The position numbers and the translations under genes are program-made. A stretch of DNA of 64,000 nucleotides from JAVVEG01 sp041751425 (GTDB taxonomy: Bacteria > Pseudomonadota > Gammaproteobacteria > Pseudomonadales > Pseudohongiellaceae), in contig JBGSXL010000019.1 in the NCBI GenBank assembly GCA_041751425.1, forward strand, positions 1 to 64,000, written 5' to 3'. Position 1 is the stretch's first letter, and each line of letters opens with the position of its first letter. Below, one piece after another: positions 7,386-16,277 of the stretch. The notes under the pieces are model-generated. The model searched no databases. It saw nothing but the letters and a program-made list of their open reading frames with translations, and was not told the origin of the DNA.

Positions 7386-8120
7386 ATGAAAACAACTATC
7401 CTGCTACTTACGGCCTTTCTGATATTGCACGCGCAGCCTTCGCAGGCACGTGAGTGCGTGGTTTTGCTGCACGGATTGGCAAGGTCCTCCGACTCAATGA
7501 ACAAGCTGGAAGGGGCGCTGGCCGAGCATGGCTATTTCGTCGTCAACGTAGACTACCCCTCACGTAGCAGACCCATTGAAGAATTAGCGGAGATGGCAGT
7601 GCCTGCGGGTATCGACATGTGCCGTCAGGCAGAAGCACTCCCAATCAACTTCGTGACTCATTCCTTAGGTGGCATCTTGGTGCGCCAGTATTTCAGTCTG
7701 CACGAGCCGGTGGATATAGATCGGGTCGTTATGCTCGGGCCACCTAATCATGGCAGTGAAGCTGTGGACAGGCTGGAAAATATGCCTGGCTTCGATTTCT
7801 TGAACGGACCTGCAGGAAACCAGTTGGGAACGGATGCCGATAATCTGCCGAATCAACTGGGTCCGGTGAACTTTGAATTAGGTGTGATCGCAGGGACCCG
7901 GTCAATCAATTTCATCTTATCTACTTTCCTGCCGGATACCGATGACGGTAAGGTGACTGTGGAAAGCACAAAGATTGACGGGATGTGTGGGTTTGTGACA
8001 TTGCCGGCGACGCATCCATTCATGATGCAAAATAATGCGGTAATCAGCGAAGTGATCCGTTTTCTGGACACCGGGGAGTTCGAAGCTGGTTCAGAGATAA
8101 ACCAGGGTTGTGAATGGTAG
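7386..8120 (+). CDS. Secreted alpha/beta-hydrolase (lipase/esterase-like)
   Basis: This 244-aa protein starts with a signal peptide (cleavage probably after QPSQA, about residue 21). It has the oxyanion-hole HG at residues 29-30 (VVLLHGLARSS) and the nucleophile elbow THSLGG (S93). The candidate His is in ATHPFM near residue 215. The fold resembles COG1075 triacylglycerol lipase-like proteins. A conserved PPNHGSE segment follows the nucleophile strand. The substrate is unknown. It lies 101 bp upstream of the aminotransferase gene on the same strand, so co-transcription is possible. Confidence 0.88.
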   Translation: MKTTILLLTAFLILHAQPSQARECVVLLHGLARSSDSMNKLEGALAEHGYFVVNVDYPSRSRPIEELAEMAVPAGIDMCRQAEALPINFVTHSLGGILVRQYFSLHEPVDIDRVVMLGPPNHGSEAVDRLENMPGFDFLNGPAGNQLGTDADNLPNQLGPVNFELGVIAGTRSINFILSTFLPDTDDGKVTVESTKIDGMCGFVTLPATHPFMMQNNAVISEVIRFLDTGEFEAGSEINQGCEW

Positions 8121-8221
8121 CCTGAAAGTGCCTGAAGATATTCTTGTTGGCGTTCGCCGCAAGTTGATGCAGAATGGATTCCATTGATTCCTATCACAAT
8201 AGCAACCCATGGAGCCACATA

Positions 8222-9361
8222 ATGAATGCAATAATTGGCAGAAGAAAATTCTTGTTGGGTGGCGCAGCCTTTCTTGGTGCCGGTTTGTTGCAAGGCGTTC
8301 CTGCCACTCCTTTTATACCCTCTATTCGATTTATGAACAGTGCTCTGGCAGATATTGCCAGACCGGATTATATGATCAGGGTGAGTAGTAATGAGAATCC
8401 ATATGGTCCGTCGCGCGTTGCTCTGCAAGCGATCGCCGACTCGTTGCGCGATGTAAACAAGTATGCCGGCATCACCAATGAGATGCGGGCACTGATGGCG
8501 GGGATGGAAGATGTACCCGTTGAATCAGTTGCTATCGGGTCAGGCTCGGGAGAGATTTTGCGGGTGGGGGGATTAATCGCGAGCCTCAATAATGGCTCCG
8601 TAGTTTGTCCAGATCCCACTTTTGGTGGTCTGTTGGAGTACGTTGAGGACATGGGTGCAGAACTCATTCGCGTGCCAGTCAACAGCAATCTGGACACCGA
8701 TCTGAGTGCAATGTATAAGGCGATCCGGCCCGATACCAGCATGGTATATCTGTGCAATCCTAACAACCCAATCCCTAATCTGATTGAGAAAAATGCCCTG
8801 CGTGATTTCGTGCTGGACGTTTCACGTGATCGTCTGGTTTATATTGACGAGGCTTATCATGAGTTTGTGGATGACCCAGCCTACAGTTCGATGATGGATC
8901 TGGTGCGTGCAGGGCACAACAACATAATCATCTCACGGACGGCTTCAAAGATTCATGGCCTGGCAGCACTGCGAATTGGGTTTGCGTATGCGCATCCGGA
9001 CTTGATTACCGAGATCAATAACAAGATGACTGGACAGCTGAATATTGCCGGGATGAAAGCAGCCTATGCCAGCTATCAGGATCCTGAGTTTCAACGTTAT
9101 ACCTTGCAGCAGAACCGCAAGTCGCTGAACATTATGAACGCTATGTGCGATGAGATGGGTATTCGTTATGTGAAATCGCATGCGAATTTCACGTTTATTG
9201 AAACTGGTCGTGATATTGCTGAGGTAAGTGCGGCCATGCGCGAAGCAGGTATTTTGATCGGGCGTGCATTTCCCCCATTTAATAACTGGGCGCGCATCAG
9301 CATGGCCAAGCCGGAGGAAATGCAATACGTTGTGCAGGTTTACAAACAACTCTATGGCTGA
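8222..9361 (+). CDS. HisC-like PLP aminotransferase with Tat-type signal
   Basis: From ATG 8222 the protein has 379 aa and begins with a twin-arginine-like signal (GRRKFLLGG, then a hydrophobic stretch), which suggests export across the inner membrane in folded form. The body matches fold-type I aminotransferases of the histidinol-phosphate group. It has SSNENPYGPS near the N-terminus, YLCNPNNP for PLP binding, YIDEAYHEF, and the Schiff-base lysine in SRTASKIHGLA. The usual NPNNPTG reads NPNNPIP here. A periplasmic location argues against a role in histidine biosynthesis. The gene converges with the acylase gene 18 bp away. Confidence 0.88.
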   Translation: MNAIIGRRKFLLGGAAFLGAGLLQGVPATPFIPSIRFMNSALADIARPDYMIRVSSNENPYGPSRVALQAIADSLRDVNKYAGITNEMRALMAGMEDVPVESVAIGSGSGEILRVGGLIASLNNGSVVCPDPTFGGLLEYVEDMGAELIRVPVNSNLDTDLSAMYKAIRPDTSMVYLCNPNNPIPNLIEKNALRDFVLDVSRDRLVYIDEAYHEFVDDPAYSSMMDLVRAGHNNIIISRTASKIHGLAALRIGFAYAHPDLITEINNKMTGQLNIAGMKAAYASYQDPEFQRYTLQQNRKSLNIMNAMCDEMGIRYVKSHANFTFIETGRDIAEVSAAMREAGILIGRAFPPFNNWARISMAKPEEMQYVVQVYKQLYG

Positions 9362-9379
9362 TCAAACCGACGGTGGCTG

Positions 9380-11686
9380 TTATTGACCAGGGTGATAAGT
9401 TCGCACTGTGCGTTGTTCTACATCCTCACGATAGAAAGCGACTTCCTTGAACTCTCTATCCACATAACGTTGCGCCTGATCTGCAAAATGCGGTGATGCA
9501 GGGTCTGAACTCTGCCCACCAGCCAGCAGACTTTTGGCGCGCAAGCGGTCGCCAAACTCTACAACCGCGACAAAACTGTTGCCGGATGTCCCATATATGC
9601 GATTGGTGCCCGGATAGGCTCTTGCGCCGTACGATGCCAGGGCGCCCCAGCGTGAAGAAGCCATGCCAATCGGTAGACTGGGCGCACTGTCGTCATAGAC
9701 GTGGTTGATATCGCCGGTTAAACGCTGATAACGGTTGATCTGCCCCCACGCTGTATTCCAGCTGCCGAACGCAGAATCGAGCTGTGCAAGTGTATCACTG
9801 AAAACCTGTAGTCGTTGTTCGGCAGGGCTATCGGTACCCAGCCAGTTAATCTGTTCCATCTGGCTCAGTTCCGCGGGGGTTGTTATTGTCTGCGCAGCAT
9901 TCATGCCGTAAAAATGTGCGAGCGACATGGCTACGGAATCTGCACCCGTGCGTAAATCCCAAGCACGTAATACGGCAATTGCTTCCCCCAGTTGTGGCCA
10001 ATCAGTTTGCGCAGCATCCCATGCGTTTACCAAGCCAGGAATCAGATATTCAAATCCAGGCAGGTAAGGGTCATAGGCCAGCTCGATCATTGAATCAATG
10101 GTGAGCTGAGATGCATTCTCCAACAAAGGCACCACATGAATGCCCCGAAAATTTTCAGCATCGGGCGCCATGTAGGCCGGATAATCAGTTGCTACCGGAC
10201 TGAATTCTCCTGCTGCCGTGAACGGCGTGGAATTGCAGTTTTGAATCCAACCATTGCCGGGGTTCAGGATATTTATCGTCTCATCCACACTGTGTACACC
10301 CTGCCAATCGGTAGCAGGATTACTGCCGTCAACGGGCTGTAAAAAATTGAATTGGGGATCGCGGCGTGGCATGAAATTGCCATGGAAATAGGCAATATTT
10401 CCTTCGGCATCGGCGAACACCGTGTTGTTGGAAGAATTGGTGCGTATATCCATCATCTCGCGGAATTCTGCGTAGTTGGCTGTCTTCATGCGCAGATAAG
10501 ATTGTCGTAGTGCGTCAACCGGATTCCAGTTGATGCGTGTCGCCGTCCATTGCTCGTCTATTAAATGGGTGATGGGGCCTTGATGCGTGCGGTACATCGG
10601 GAAACTGCGTTGCAAGAGCGAATCACCGTCACGATAACTCAGTGTTATCTCGGACACTTCAACAGGGCGTAGCTCGTCGCCGTAGCGATAATGCAGTTGT
10701 CCGTTGTCACGCACCACATCCTGCACGTACTCGTCTATGAAATCTGCACGCGTTGTGGAGTGCATCCAACCTGTGGTTTCGTTGAATCCCTGATACAGGA
10801 AGAACTGACCCCAGGTGACGGCGCCATAAGCATTCAAGCCTTCTTCGCTCACCATATGAGCTTCACCGCGAAAGAAGAAACTGGTGTGCGGATTGATCAA
10901 CAGCATGGCATCACCGGATGCGGTCATGCTGCCATCAACGGCAATTCCGTTGGAACCGGCTGGTTCTTCGAAGATAGTTTTGGCAAGAGCGTTGTCGTGT
11001 AACTCGTTCTGCATCTGCCGGTCATTGTCTGCAACAATCCGGTTGCCATTTTCTGCTCCGGCGAGAGGTACACGACTCTCAATATCACCGGCCTGCGAGT
11101 AAAATGCTTCAATACCGGGCAGGGGTATCTGTTCAATATCGCCACCGATGGAACCTTCGAAGAAGTAGAATGGCATCCAGGCTTCGAAACTTGTCAGCAG
11201 TTGCGGCTGCACCTGTGGATTGCTGGCCAGATAATAGTTCAGGCCATCGGCAAAGGCATCACAAAGTTTTTGCAACCAGTCCGGCGCGGCATCGTATGCG
11301 GCGCGCGCTTCGGATTCAGTCATATAAAGATTCGCGCGCAGGTCGCTGTACAACGCAGATTCACCTTCCACTTCAGCGAGGCGTCCTATCGCCCAGATAT
11401 AGTTGCGCTCCACGCGCGCAAAATCATCCTCAGCCTGGGCATATAAAAGACCGAATACAGCGTCAGCGTCTGTTGCACCATAGATGTGTGGCACGCCGTA
11501 GTCATCACGAATGATGGTGACTCGCTCGGCGATGGCTTGCAGGCGTTGGTGTTCCGCTGAGACTTCCGGCAATGCTGATGTTTCTGGTGCATCCGCTGGC
11601 GAACAACTGATCAGCATTACCAAGCCCAGCGTCAACAGGAATGTCGTCAAGCCTCGTGTGAGGGAATTGAACTTGTGTATAAACAT
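9380..11686 (-). CDS. Penicillin-acylase-family lipoprotein (N-terminal nucleophile amidase)
   Basis: This 768-aa precursor has a lipobox (LGLVMLISC). The alpha-subunit region shows the family pattern IIRDDYGVPHIYG and LLYAQAEDDFARVE. The autocatalytic cleavage and nucleophile serine is S245 in AGSNGIAV, followed by the beta subunit with INPHTSFFF and WTATRINWN. Family members hydrolyse amides such as beta-lactam side chains, aculeacin or acyl-homoserine lactones; the substrate here cannot be told from sequence. It follows the APC permease gene with a 26-bp gap, so the pair may form an operon that releases and imports an amine or amino acid (inference). Confidence 0.92.
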   Translation of the reverse strand: MFIHKFNSLTRGLTTFLLTLGLVMLISCSPADAPETSALPEVSAEHQRLQAIAERVTIIRDDYGVPHIYGATDADAVFGLLYAQAEDDFARVERNYIWAIGRLAEVEGESALYSDLRANLYMTESEARAAYDAAPDWLQKLCDAFADGLNYYLASNPQVQPQLLTSFEAWMPFYFFEGSIGGDIEQIPLPGIEAFYSQAGDIESRVPLAGAENGNRIVADNDRQMQNELHDNALAKTIFEEPAGSNGIAVDGSMTASGDAMLLINPHTSFFFRGEAHMVSEEGLNAYGAVTWGQFFLYQGFNETTGWMHSTTRADFIDEYVQDVVRDNGQLHYRYGDELRPVEVSEITLSYRDGDSLLQRSFPMYRTHQGPITHLIDEQWTATRINWNPVDALRQSYLRMKTANYAEFREMMDIRTNSSNNTVFADAEGNIAYFHGNFMPRRDPQFNFLQPVDGSNPATDWQGVHSVDETINILNPGNGWIQNCNSTPFTAAGEFSPVATDYPAYMAPDAENFRGIHVVPLLENASQLTIDSMIELAYDPYLPGFEYLIPGLVNAWDAAQTDWPQLGEAIAVLRAWDLRTGADSVAMSLAHFYGMNAAQTITTPAELSQMEQINWLGTDSPAEQRLQVFSDTLAQLDSAFGSWNTAWGQINRYQRLTGDINHVYDDSAPSLPIGMASSRWGALASYGARAYPGTNRIYGTSGNSFVAVVEFGDRLRAKSLLAGGQSSDPASPHFADQAQRYVDREFKEVAFYREDVEQRTVRTYHPGQ

Positions 11687-11712
11687 AGGTCTGGCTCCGT
11701 TGCTCGAATGGT

Positions 11713-13071
11713 TCAGCGCGGTGCGCCGACTGATAGTTTTTCAGTGAAGATATAACAAATGAATCCTAACGCAATTATGCCAGCGGCGACAGCAGCTTCC
11801 TGCGGTCTGTTGATGGCAATAAAAGTCAACGTCCAAAGCATAATGGCGCTGTATATCAATGGCGGCAATGGATAAGCCCAGGTTCGGTAACTACTGATAC
11901 CTTCCTGAATGCCAGCACCAGAGCGGAAACGCAACACGAACACACCCAGCACGGTAGCCAGCGAACTCAGGCCAAGTATAAATCCAGCAAAAACCAGCAC
12001 AGATTCGAAGGTTGAGGTAAGAATAAAAAATATCGCCAAACCACCTTGCGTATAAATGGCTGTGGCGGGAACACCACCACTGTTGTTCACCGCTAATAAG
12101 CGGAACAGTCTGAAGTCCTCGCCCATCACCTGCAGTACCCGTGGTCCTGCCATCAACATGGCACTCACTGTCGAGATAAGAAGAAGCGAAAGAATTCCCC
12201 CCATAATAAGCGCACCGGTTTCACCAAAGGTATGTTGTGCGACGATGACACCAATTTCCAATTTACCTTCCAAGTCTGCCAACGGAACTGCATACAGGAA
12301 TATGGCATTGAGCGCCAAATACAACACGATAACGATAGCAGTGCCACCAATCAGCACTCTAGGCACAGAGCGCACCGGATTCTCAATCTCGCCCGTGATA
12401 TAAGTGGCGGCGTTCCAACCAGTGTAGGCATAGTTCACATAAATAAGAGATACAGCGAAGGCACCGCTAAGCATAAGCGTACCATCGCCACTGACGGGCA
12501 GCAGATTGACAGTCTGCGGCTGCGATACCGAGCCACCCACAATAATGACGAAACCAATAATCAACAGCACCTTGATGACGGTGAACCAGTTCTGCAGTCC
12601 GCCACTGGCCTGGTGATTGCGGCCATGCACCAGAGTTATCACTGCAACCAGCACCACCGCTGCAATAACCCGGTTGGTATCCACCAGCGATCCAAGCGCT
12701 GAGTCCAAGTAGGCTGCGAAGGTCATGGCAGCCAGTGCCGTGGGTGCCGCAAATCCCACGGTCAGAGAAACCCACCCGGAAACGAATCCCAGAGCGGGGT
12801 GGTACAGCTGGCTTAGAAAATTGTATTCGCCACCTGAGCGCGGCAGACGACTGGCCAGTTCAGCATAAGTCAGAGCACCGCAAAGCGCTGCGATACCACC
12901 CACCAGCCACAGCATCAGCAGGACGAAGGTGGATTTGATATCGATGATTTGATAGCCCAGGCTGGTAAACACACCGGTGCCAATCATATTGGCCACGACC
13001 ACAGCAATGGCGGTTGTTGGCGTGTATTTGCGGGAAGCAGGTGTTGAATTGTTCAAGGAGCTGGGTTCCAA
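11713..13071 (-). CDS. APC-superfamily amino acid permease
   Basis: The 452-aa protein has about 12 hydrophobic segments. The first carries the APC signature ANMIGTGVFTSLG, followed by YAELASRLPRSGGEYNFL. It should be an inner-membrane amino acid/polyamine transporter. The start is taken at TTG 13071 because a stop lies a few codons upstream in frame and no ATG is available before the first helix; a clear ribosome site is lacking, so the start is uncertain. It is upstream of and close to the acylase gene. Confidence 0.9.
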   Translation of the reverse strand: MEPSSLNNSTPASRKYTPTTAIAVVVANMIGTGVFTSLGYQIIDIKSTFVLLMLWLVGGIAALCGALTYAELASRLPRSGGEYNFLSQLYHPALGFVSGWVSLTVGFAAPTALAAMTFAAYLDSALGSLVDTNRVIAAVVLVAVITLVHGRNHQASGGLQNWFTVIKVLLIIGFVIIVGGSVSQPQTVNLLPVSGDGTLMLSGAFAVSLIYVNYAYTGWNAATYITGEIENPVRSVPRVLIGGTAIVIVLYLALNAIFLYAVPLADLEGKLEIGVIVAQHTFGETGALIMGGILSLLLISTVSAMLMAGPRVLQVMGEDFRLFRLLAVNNSGGVPATAIYTQGGLAIFFILTSTFESVLVFAGFILGLSSLATVLGVFVLRFRSGAGIQEGISSYRTWAYPLPPLIYSAIMLWTLTFIAINRPQEAAVAAGIIALGFICYIFTEKLSVGAPR

Positions 13072-13224
13072 TAGTCGGCGCGCTGGCAGCCACTATCATA
13101 GTGCTGAATTTACAAGAGAGAAAGTCTGTAAGGAGCTTTAATGTGGTTACATTATTCGTACAAAGTATACTTGCACCGAACTGCGAGCCTACCTAACCTA
13201 TCAACACACTACGGAGGCTGCTAA

Positions 13225-13632
13225 ATGGAATCAATCATCGAAATGTATGCGTCGGCTATCTGGTCAATGGGAGCAACAGCCGGACTATTGCTGGTGCAGA
13301 TGCTGGTGGTAGATGTAGTTGGCATTCGCGCTAAACACGTGCCGGGAGCGCCGGTAGCAGCGGATCACAATAACTTGCTGTTCCGGGTCACACGTGCTCA
13401 TGCGAACACCAATGAAAGCATTGGTGTATTTATCCTTGTGCTGCTGTTTGGTATGGCCTCATCAGCAGCACCATCCTGGGTCAATGGCCTGGCCTGGGTT
13501 TATGTGGCAGGGCGTGTAGGACATATGCTTTGCTATTACGCCAATCTGAAATTAGTGCGCTCGATAGCTTTTGGTATCAGTCTGGTTGCTTTAATAGGTT
13601 TGTTGGTTGTAGGTGTAGCGGCTTGGGTTTAA
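13225..13632 (+). CDS. MAPEG-family membrane protein
   Basis: This 135-aa protein has four predicted helices. The family pattern is visible as RVTRAHANTNESIGVFI after the first loop and AGRVGHMLCYYANLKLVRS before the last helices. Bacterial MAPEG proteins are mostly uncharacterised; eukaryotic relatives act in glutathione and eicosanoid metabolism. A GGAGG site lies about 7 nt before the ATG. A gene for a secreted protein follows after 61 bp. Confidence 0.9.
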   Translation: MESIIEMYASAIWSMGATAGLLLVQMLVVDVVGIRAKHVPGAPVAADHNNLLFRVTRAHANTNESIGVFILVLLFGMASSAAPSWVNGLAWVYVAGRVGHMLCYYANLKLVRSIAFGISLVALIGLLVVGVAAWV

Positions 13633-13693
13633 AGCAGAGACGATTGAAAGCCTGCACTTTCAAGAGGCTAAGAGATTTAAGAGGAGAACCACT

Positions 13694-14191
13694 ATGAAGA
13701 AATATGTGCAGTTACTTTCTGTTGTAATCATAGTCATGATCAGCGCAGTTACTTTTGCGCAGACTCCTGCGTTGTATCGGGACAATGTCCTGCTCATTCC
13801 TGAAGGCGCCGTCATCGAAGATGGAGTCGTGACATTTTATCGAGATATAGAACTGAGCAATGATGGCGCTGGCAAGTTCAGTATCGTCAATGCCAAGCAG
13901 GGACACCTGGCATTAATAGAAGAGGTGGAGATTGTTATCCATACTGATGAGAAGCGTGTTGACGTAGTTGCCAGTGGCTACAGGTCAGCCTGTGTCGAGA
14001 TACTGAATCCGCTAACCTCTTATAAGGATAGCGAGTTTATTATCGTCATTGGGCAATCTGAACCTAGCTCAGAAATATGTATCCTTATTGCGGTGCAATT
14101 TGAAGTGGTGACGCCGCTGGATATCAGCGGTTTGGCTGAAGGCACATATGCGGTTATGGTGAATGGAATTAAAACGCAGTTTACGCTTTGA
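13694..14191 (+). CDS. Hypothetical secreted protein
   Basis: The product is not recognised. It is 165 aa with a clear Sec signal (hydrophobic 7-21, probable cleavage after VTFAQ). The mature part is rich in beta strands and contains two cysteines (SACVEIL and SEICILI) that could form a disulfide. A good AGGAG site precedes the ATG. It follows the MAPEG gene and converges with the DUF885 gene. Confidence 0.75.
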   Translation: MKKYVQLLSVVIIVMISAVTFAQTPALYRDNVLLIPEGAVIEDGVVTFYRDIELSNDGAGKFSIVNAKQGHLALIEEVEIVIHTDEKRVDVVASGYRSACVEILNPLTSYKDSEFIIVIGQSEPSSEICILIAVQFEVVTPLDISGLAEGTYAVMVNGIKTQFTL

Positions 14192-14204
14192 GACGTAAAC
14201 TGCG
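14175..14204. terminator. Perfect hairpin at convergent gene ends
   Basis: An 11-bp perfect stem (CGCAGTTTACG with CGTAAACTGCG) has an 8-nt loop that contains the stop codon of the secreted protein gene. No T-run follows, so it is more likely an mRNA 3'-end stabiliser or weak bidirectional terminator than a strong intrinsic terminator. Confidence 0.45.
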
Positions 14205-14218
14205 GCTGACTTGTACAA

Positions 14219-16030
14219 TCAATCCAGCATCAATTCCTTTATGGCAGGCACTGGCGCGTTGCCATAACTTAGAAATTCATTGTGGAAGGCTTTCAGGTCG
14301 AAGTCATCCCCCAGTGCCTGCTTACGTTGTTCGCGGAAGTCATAGATTTCCGCGTAACCTGTGAAGTAAGACGTCAACTGAACCTGTGAAAGGGTGATGC
14401 GGCGCCATTTGTTTTCCGCTTCGGTTTGTTCCTGAAATGCTTCGCGAATCATCACGTCCATGGCTTCTTCCTGTGTCATGCCAAGCACATGTACCGCATA
14501 GTCCATCAGCGCATTGGTCACGACGCGCAGGTTCCACTTGCCATACATCAGCCACATCTCCGGTTCCTGATCGCCCCAGCCTTCCTCCAGCAGCATGCGC
14601 TCCGAGTAAACACCCCAACCCTCGATCATCGCGCCGTTACGCAACAAGCTCTTTATTAACCCTGGTGATTTGTTAGCGTGCATCAACTGCGTATAGTGGC
14701 CAGGAATCGCTTCGTGGATATTCAGGATTTGCAACACCCAGTGGTTGTATTCGCGCAGATAGCTGGCGGCCTGTTCGTCGGTGTAATCATCCAGCGGTGT
14801 CACATTATAGTAAGTGTCTGCTGTGGGATTGAAGGGGCCAGGTGCGCTGATAGAGGCACCAGCACCGCTGCCGCGCATATACTCAGGTGTCTCGCGGACT
14901 ACTAATGGTCGGGTTGGATCCTGGTCCAGAATATCATTCTCGGTAACGAATGCTGCCAGCAGTGGAATCTGCCGCTCAATTTCTGCAATAAAATCCTCGC
15001 GGGCAATATGTTGGTTAGATAGATGATCAACTAACTGACCAATACGCTCCAATCTATCCTCGGGCATCGCAACATCAGGAAAATATTCTGGCCAGAGTTC
15101 TACGGCAATGGCATCCATATCGCCATGCAGACGTTCTTTCTCTGCAACAGATCGCTCATACAATTCCCGCGCGGAAAAACCGGATTGAATGTCGAATGCA
15201 AATTTGGGTTCATACAACTCTGCGCCTATGCGGTAGTCGCGAGCCTCAGTGCCTGCCGCGAATGAGTCCAGCAGCGCTTGCAGATTGCCCACGTAGGATT
15301 CCACTGCCACGATCGCATTCTGGCGTGCTTCTTCAAAGGCAGATTTCTCCGCAGCTTCCAAGTTTGAATTCTCCACACGATCACGCAGAGAGTCTCCCAA
15401 TAAACTGAGAGCGCCACGATTCTGAGTCATCGCCAATTCAGTATGTTCCGCCGTGGGATTGATGACATTTGCGTTGGCAACCAGATAATAATCCGGCACC
15501 TGTTGCAGACGTGCCATCACCGTGCGCAAACGATCTTCCTCTGGTGCATAGGGCGTATTCAGCAGCAAACCGATCGGCCCCGCTACGTTATAGCTGGACG
15601 GATCCCACTGCCAGCGTAAAAACTCAGTTTGATACCAACGCATGGATTCCAACTCATTGACCAACAGGCTGTGATCAATACGCAAGTCTGCAGAAAGCGC
15701 ATCCACGTCGACAGCGTTCAATATGGCAAGTTCGGTTTCTGCAAATGCGAGATCGCTGGCACGTTGCTCTGCGTCCGGGATAGTAACGCGATGGGCTTCT
15801 TCATAACGCCCGGCGTATATCAGCCGTTCCGGACTGCGTTGCAGCATGCGCATCATCAGGTCTTCGGAATAACTGGCAAAGTCAGCTTCTGCTGTGTTTT
15901 CGGAATCAACAACTGTGAGGGGTGCAGCGTCTGCTGGAGCATCGGTTTGAGCTGGAGGGGAAGTCTCTGGCGCGCAATTAACCAGCGCGAGTAATGAAAA
16001 AGCAAAAAGCAAACGGTACAGTAAATGCAT
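14219..16030 (-). CDS. DUF885-family lipoprotein (putative metallo-carboxypeptidase)
   Basis: From ATG 16030 (GAGGG upstream) the protein has 603 aa. A lipobox (LALVNC) is followed by a long mainly helical body. The DUF885 hallmark HEAIPGH, a zincin-like HExxxGH site, lies at residues 439-445. Downstream Glu residues in EGWGVYSE probably complete the zinc site. The family is related to M32-type carboxypeptidases, but its activity is largely uncharacterised. It is probably a periplasmic or outer-membrane-anchored peptidase. Confidence 0.9.
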   Translation of the reverse strand: MHLLYRLLFAFSLLALVNCAPETSPPAQTDAPADAAPLTVVDSENTAEADFASYSEDLMMRMLQRSPERLIYAGRYEEAHRVTIPDAEQRASDLAFAETELAILNAVDVDALSADLRIDHSLLVNELESMRWYQTEFLRWQWDPSSYNVAGPIGLLLNTPYAPEEDRLRTVMARLQQVPDYYLVANANVINPTAEHTELAMTQNRGALSLLGDSLRDRVENSNLEAAEKSAFEEARQNAIVAVESYVGNLQALLDSFAAGTEARDYRIGAELYEPKFAFDIQSGFSARELYERSVAEKERLHGDMDAIAVELWPEYFPDVAMPEDRLERIGQLVDHLSNQHIAREDFIAEIERQIPLLAAFVTENDILDQDPTRPLVVRETPEYMRGSGAGASISAPGPFNPTADTYYNVTPLDDYTDEQAASYLREYNHWVLQILNIHEAIPGHYTQLMHANKSPGLIKSLLRNGAMIEGWGVYSERMLLEEGWGDQEPEMWLMYGKWNLRVVTNALMDYAVHVLGMTQEEAMDVMIREAFQEQTEAENKWRRITLSQVQLTSYFTGYAEIYDFREQRKQALGDDFDLKAFHNEFLSYGNAPVPAIKELMLD

Positions 16031-16277
16031 GAACAAACCCTCTGAAGCGCTGTATTGAGTGAATTCAGCCGGTTATGGGTTGCATAATCAGTCTTGCGCC
16101 ATCACACCCGCCAATAAAACTGGTATCAGTATAGCGAGTACGACCACCAATACGCCATGGTTCTGCCGCAAGTAAGATGTATGTGGTTTACAGTTTGGAT
16201 GCAGTACTGTAAAAATATTTCTGAACAGTACCCGACCTTCCATTTGTAAACGGATATAACAACAACAAGGAGACCCC

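Noticed and set aside
13091..13103. Small palindrome CACTATCATAGTG before the APC permease gene as operator
   Set aside because: It is only 6+1+6 bp, occurs once, and no promoter boxes could be placed around it.
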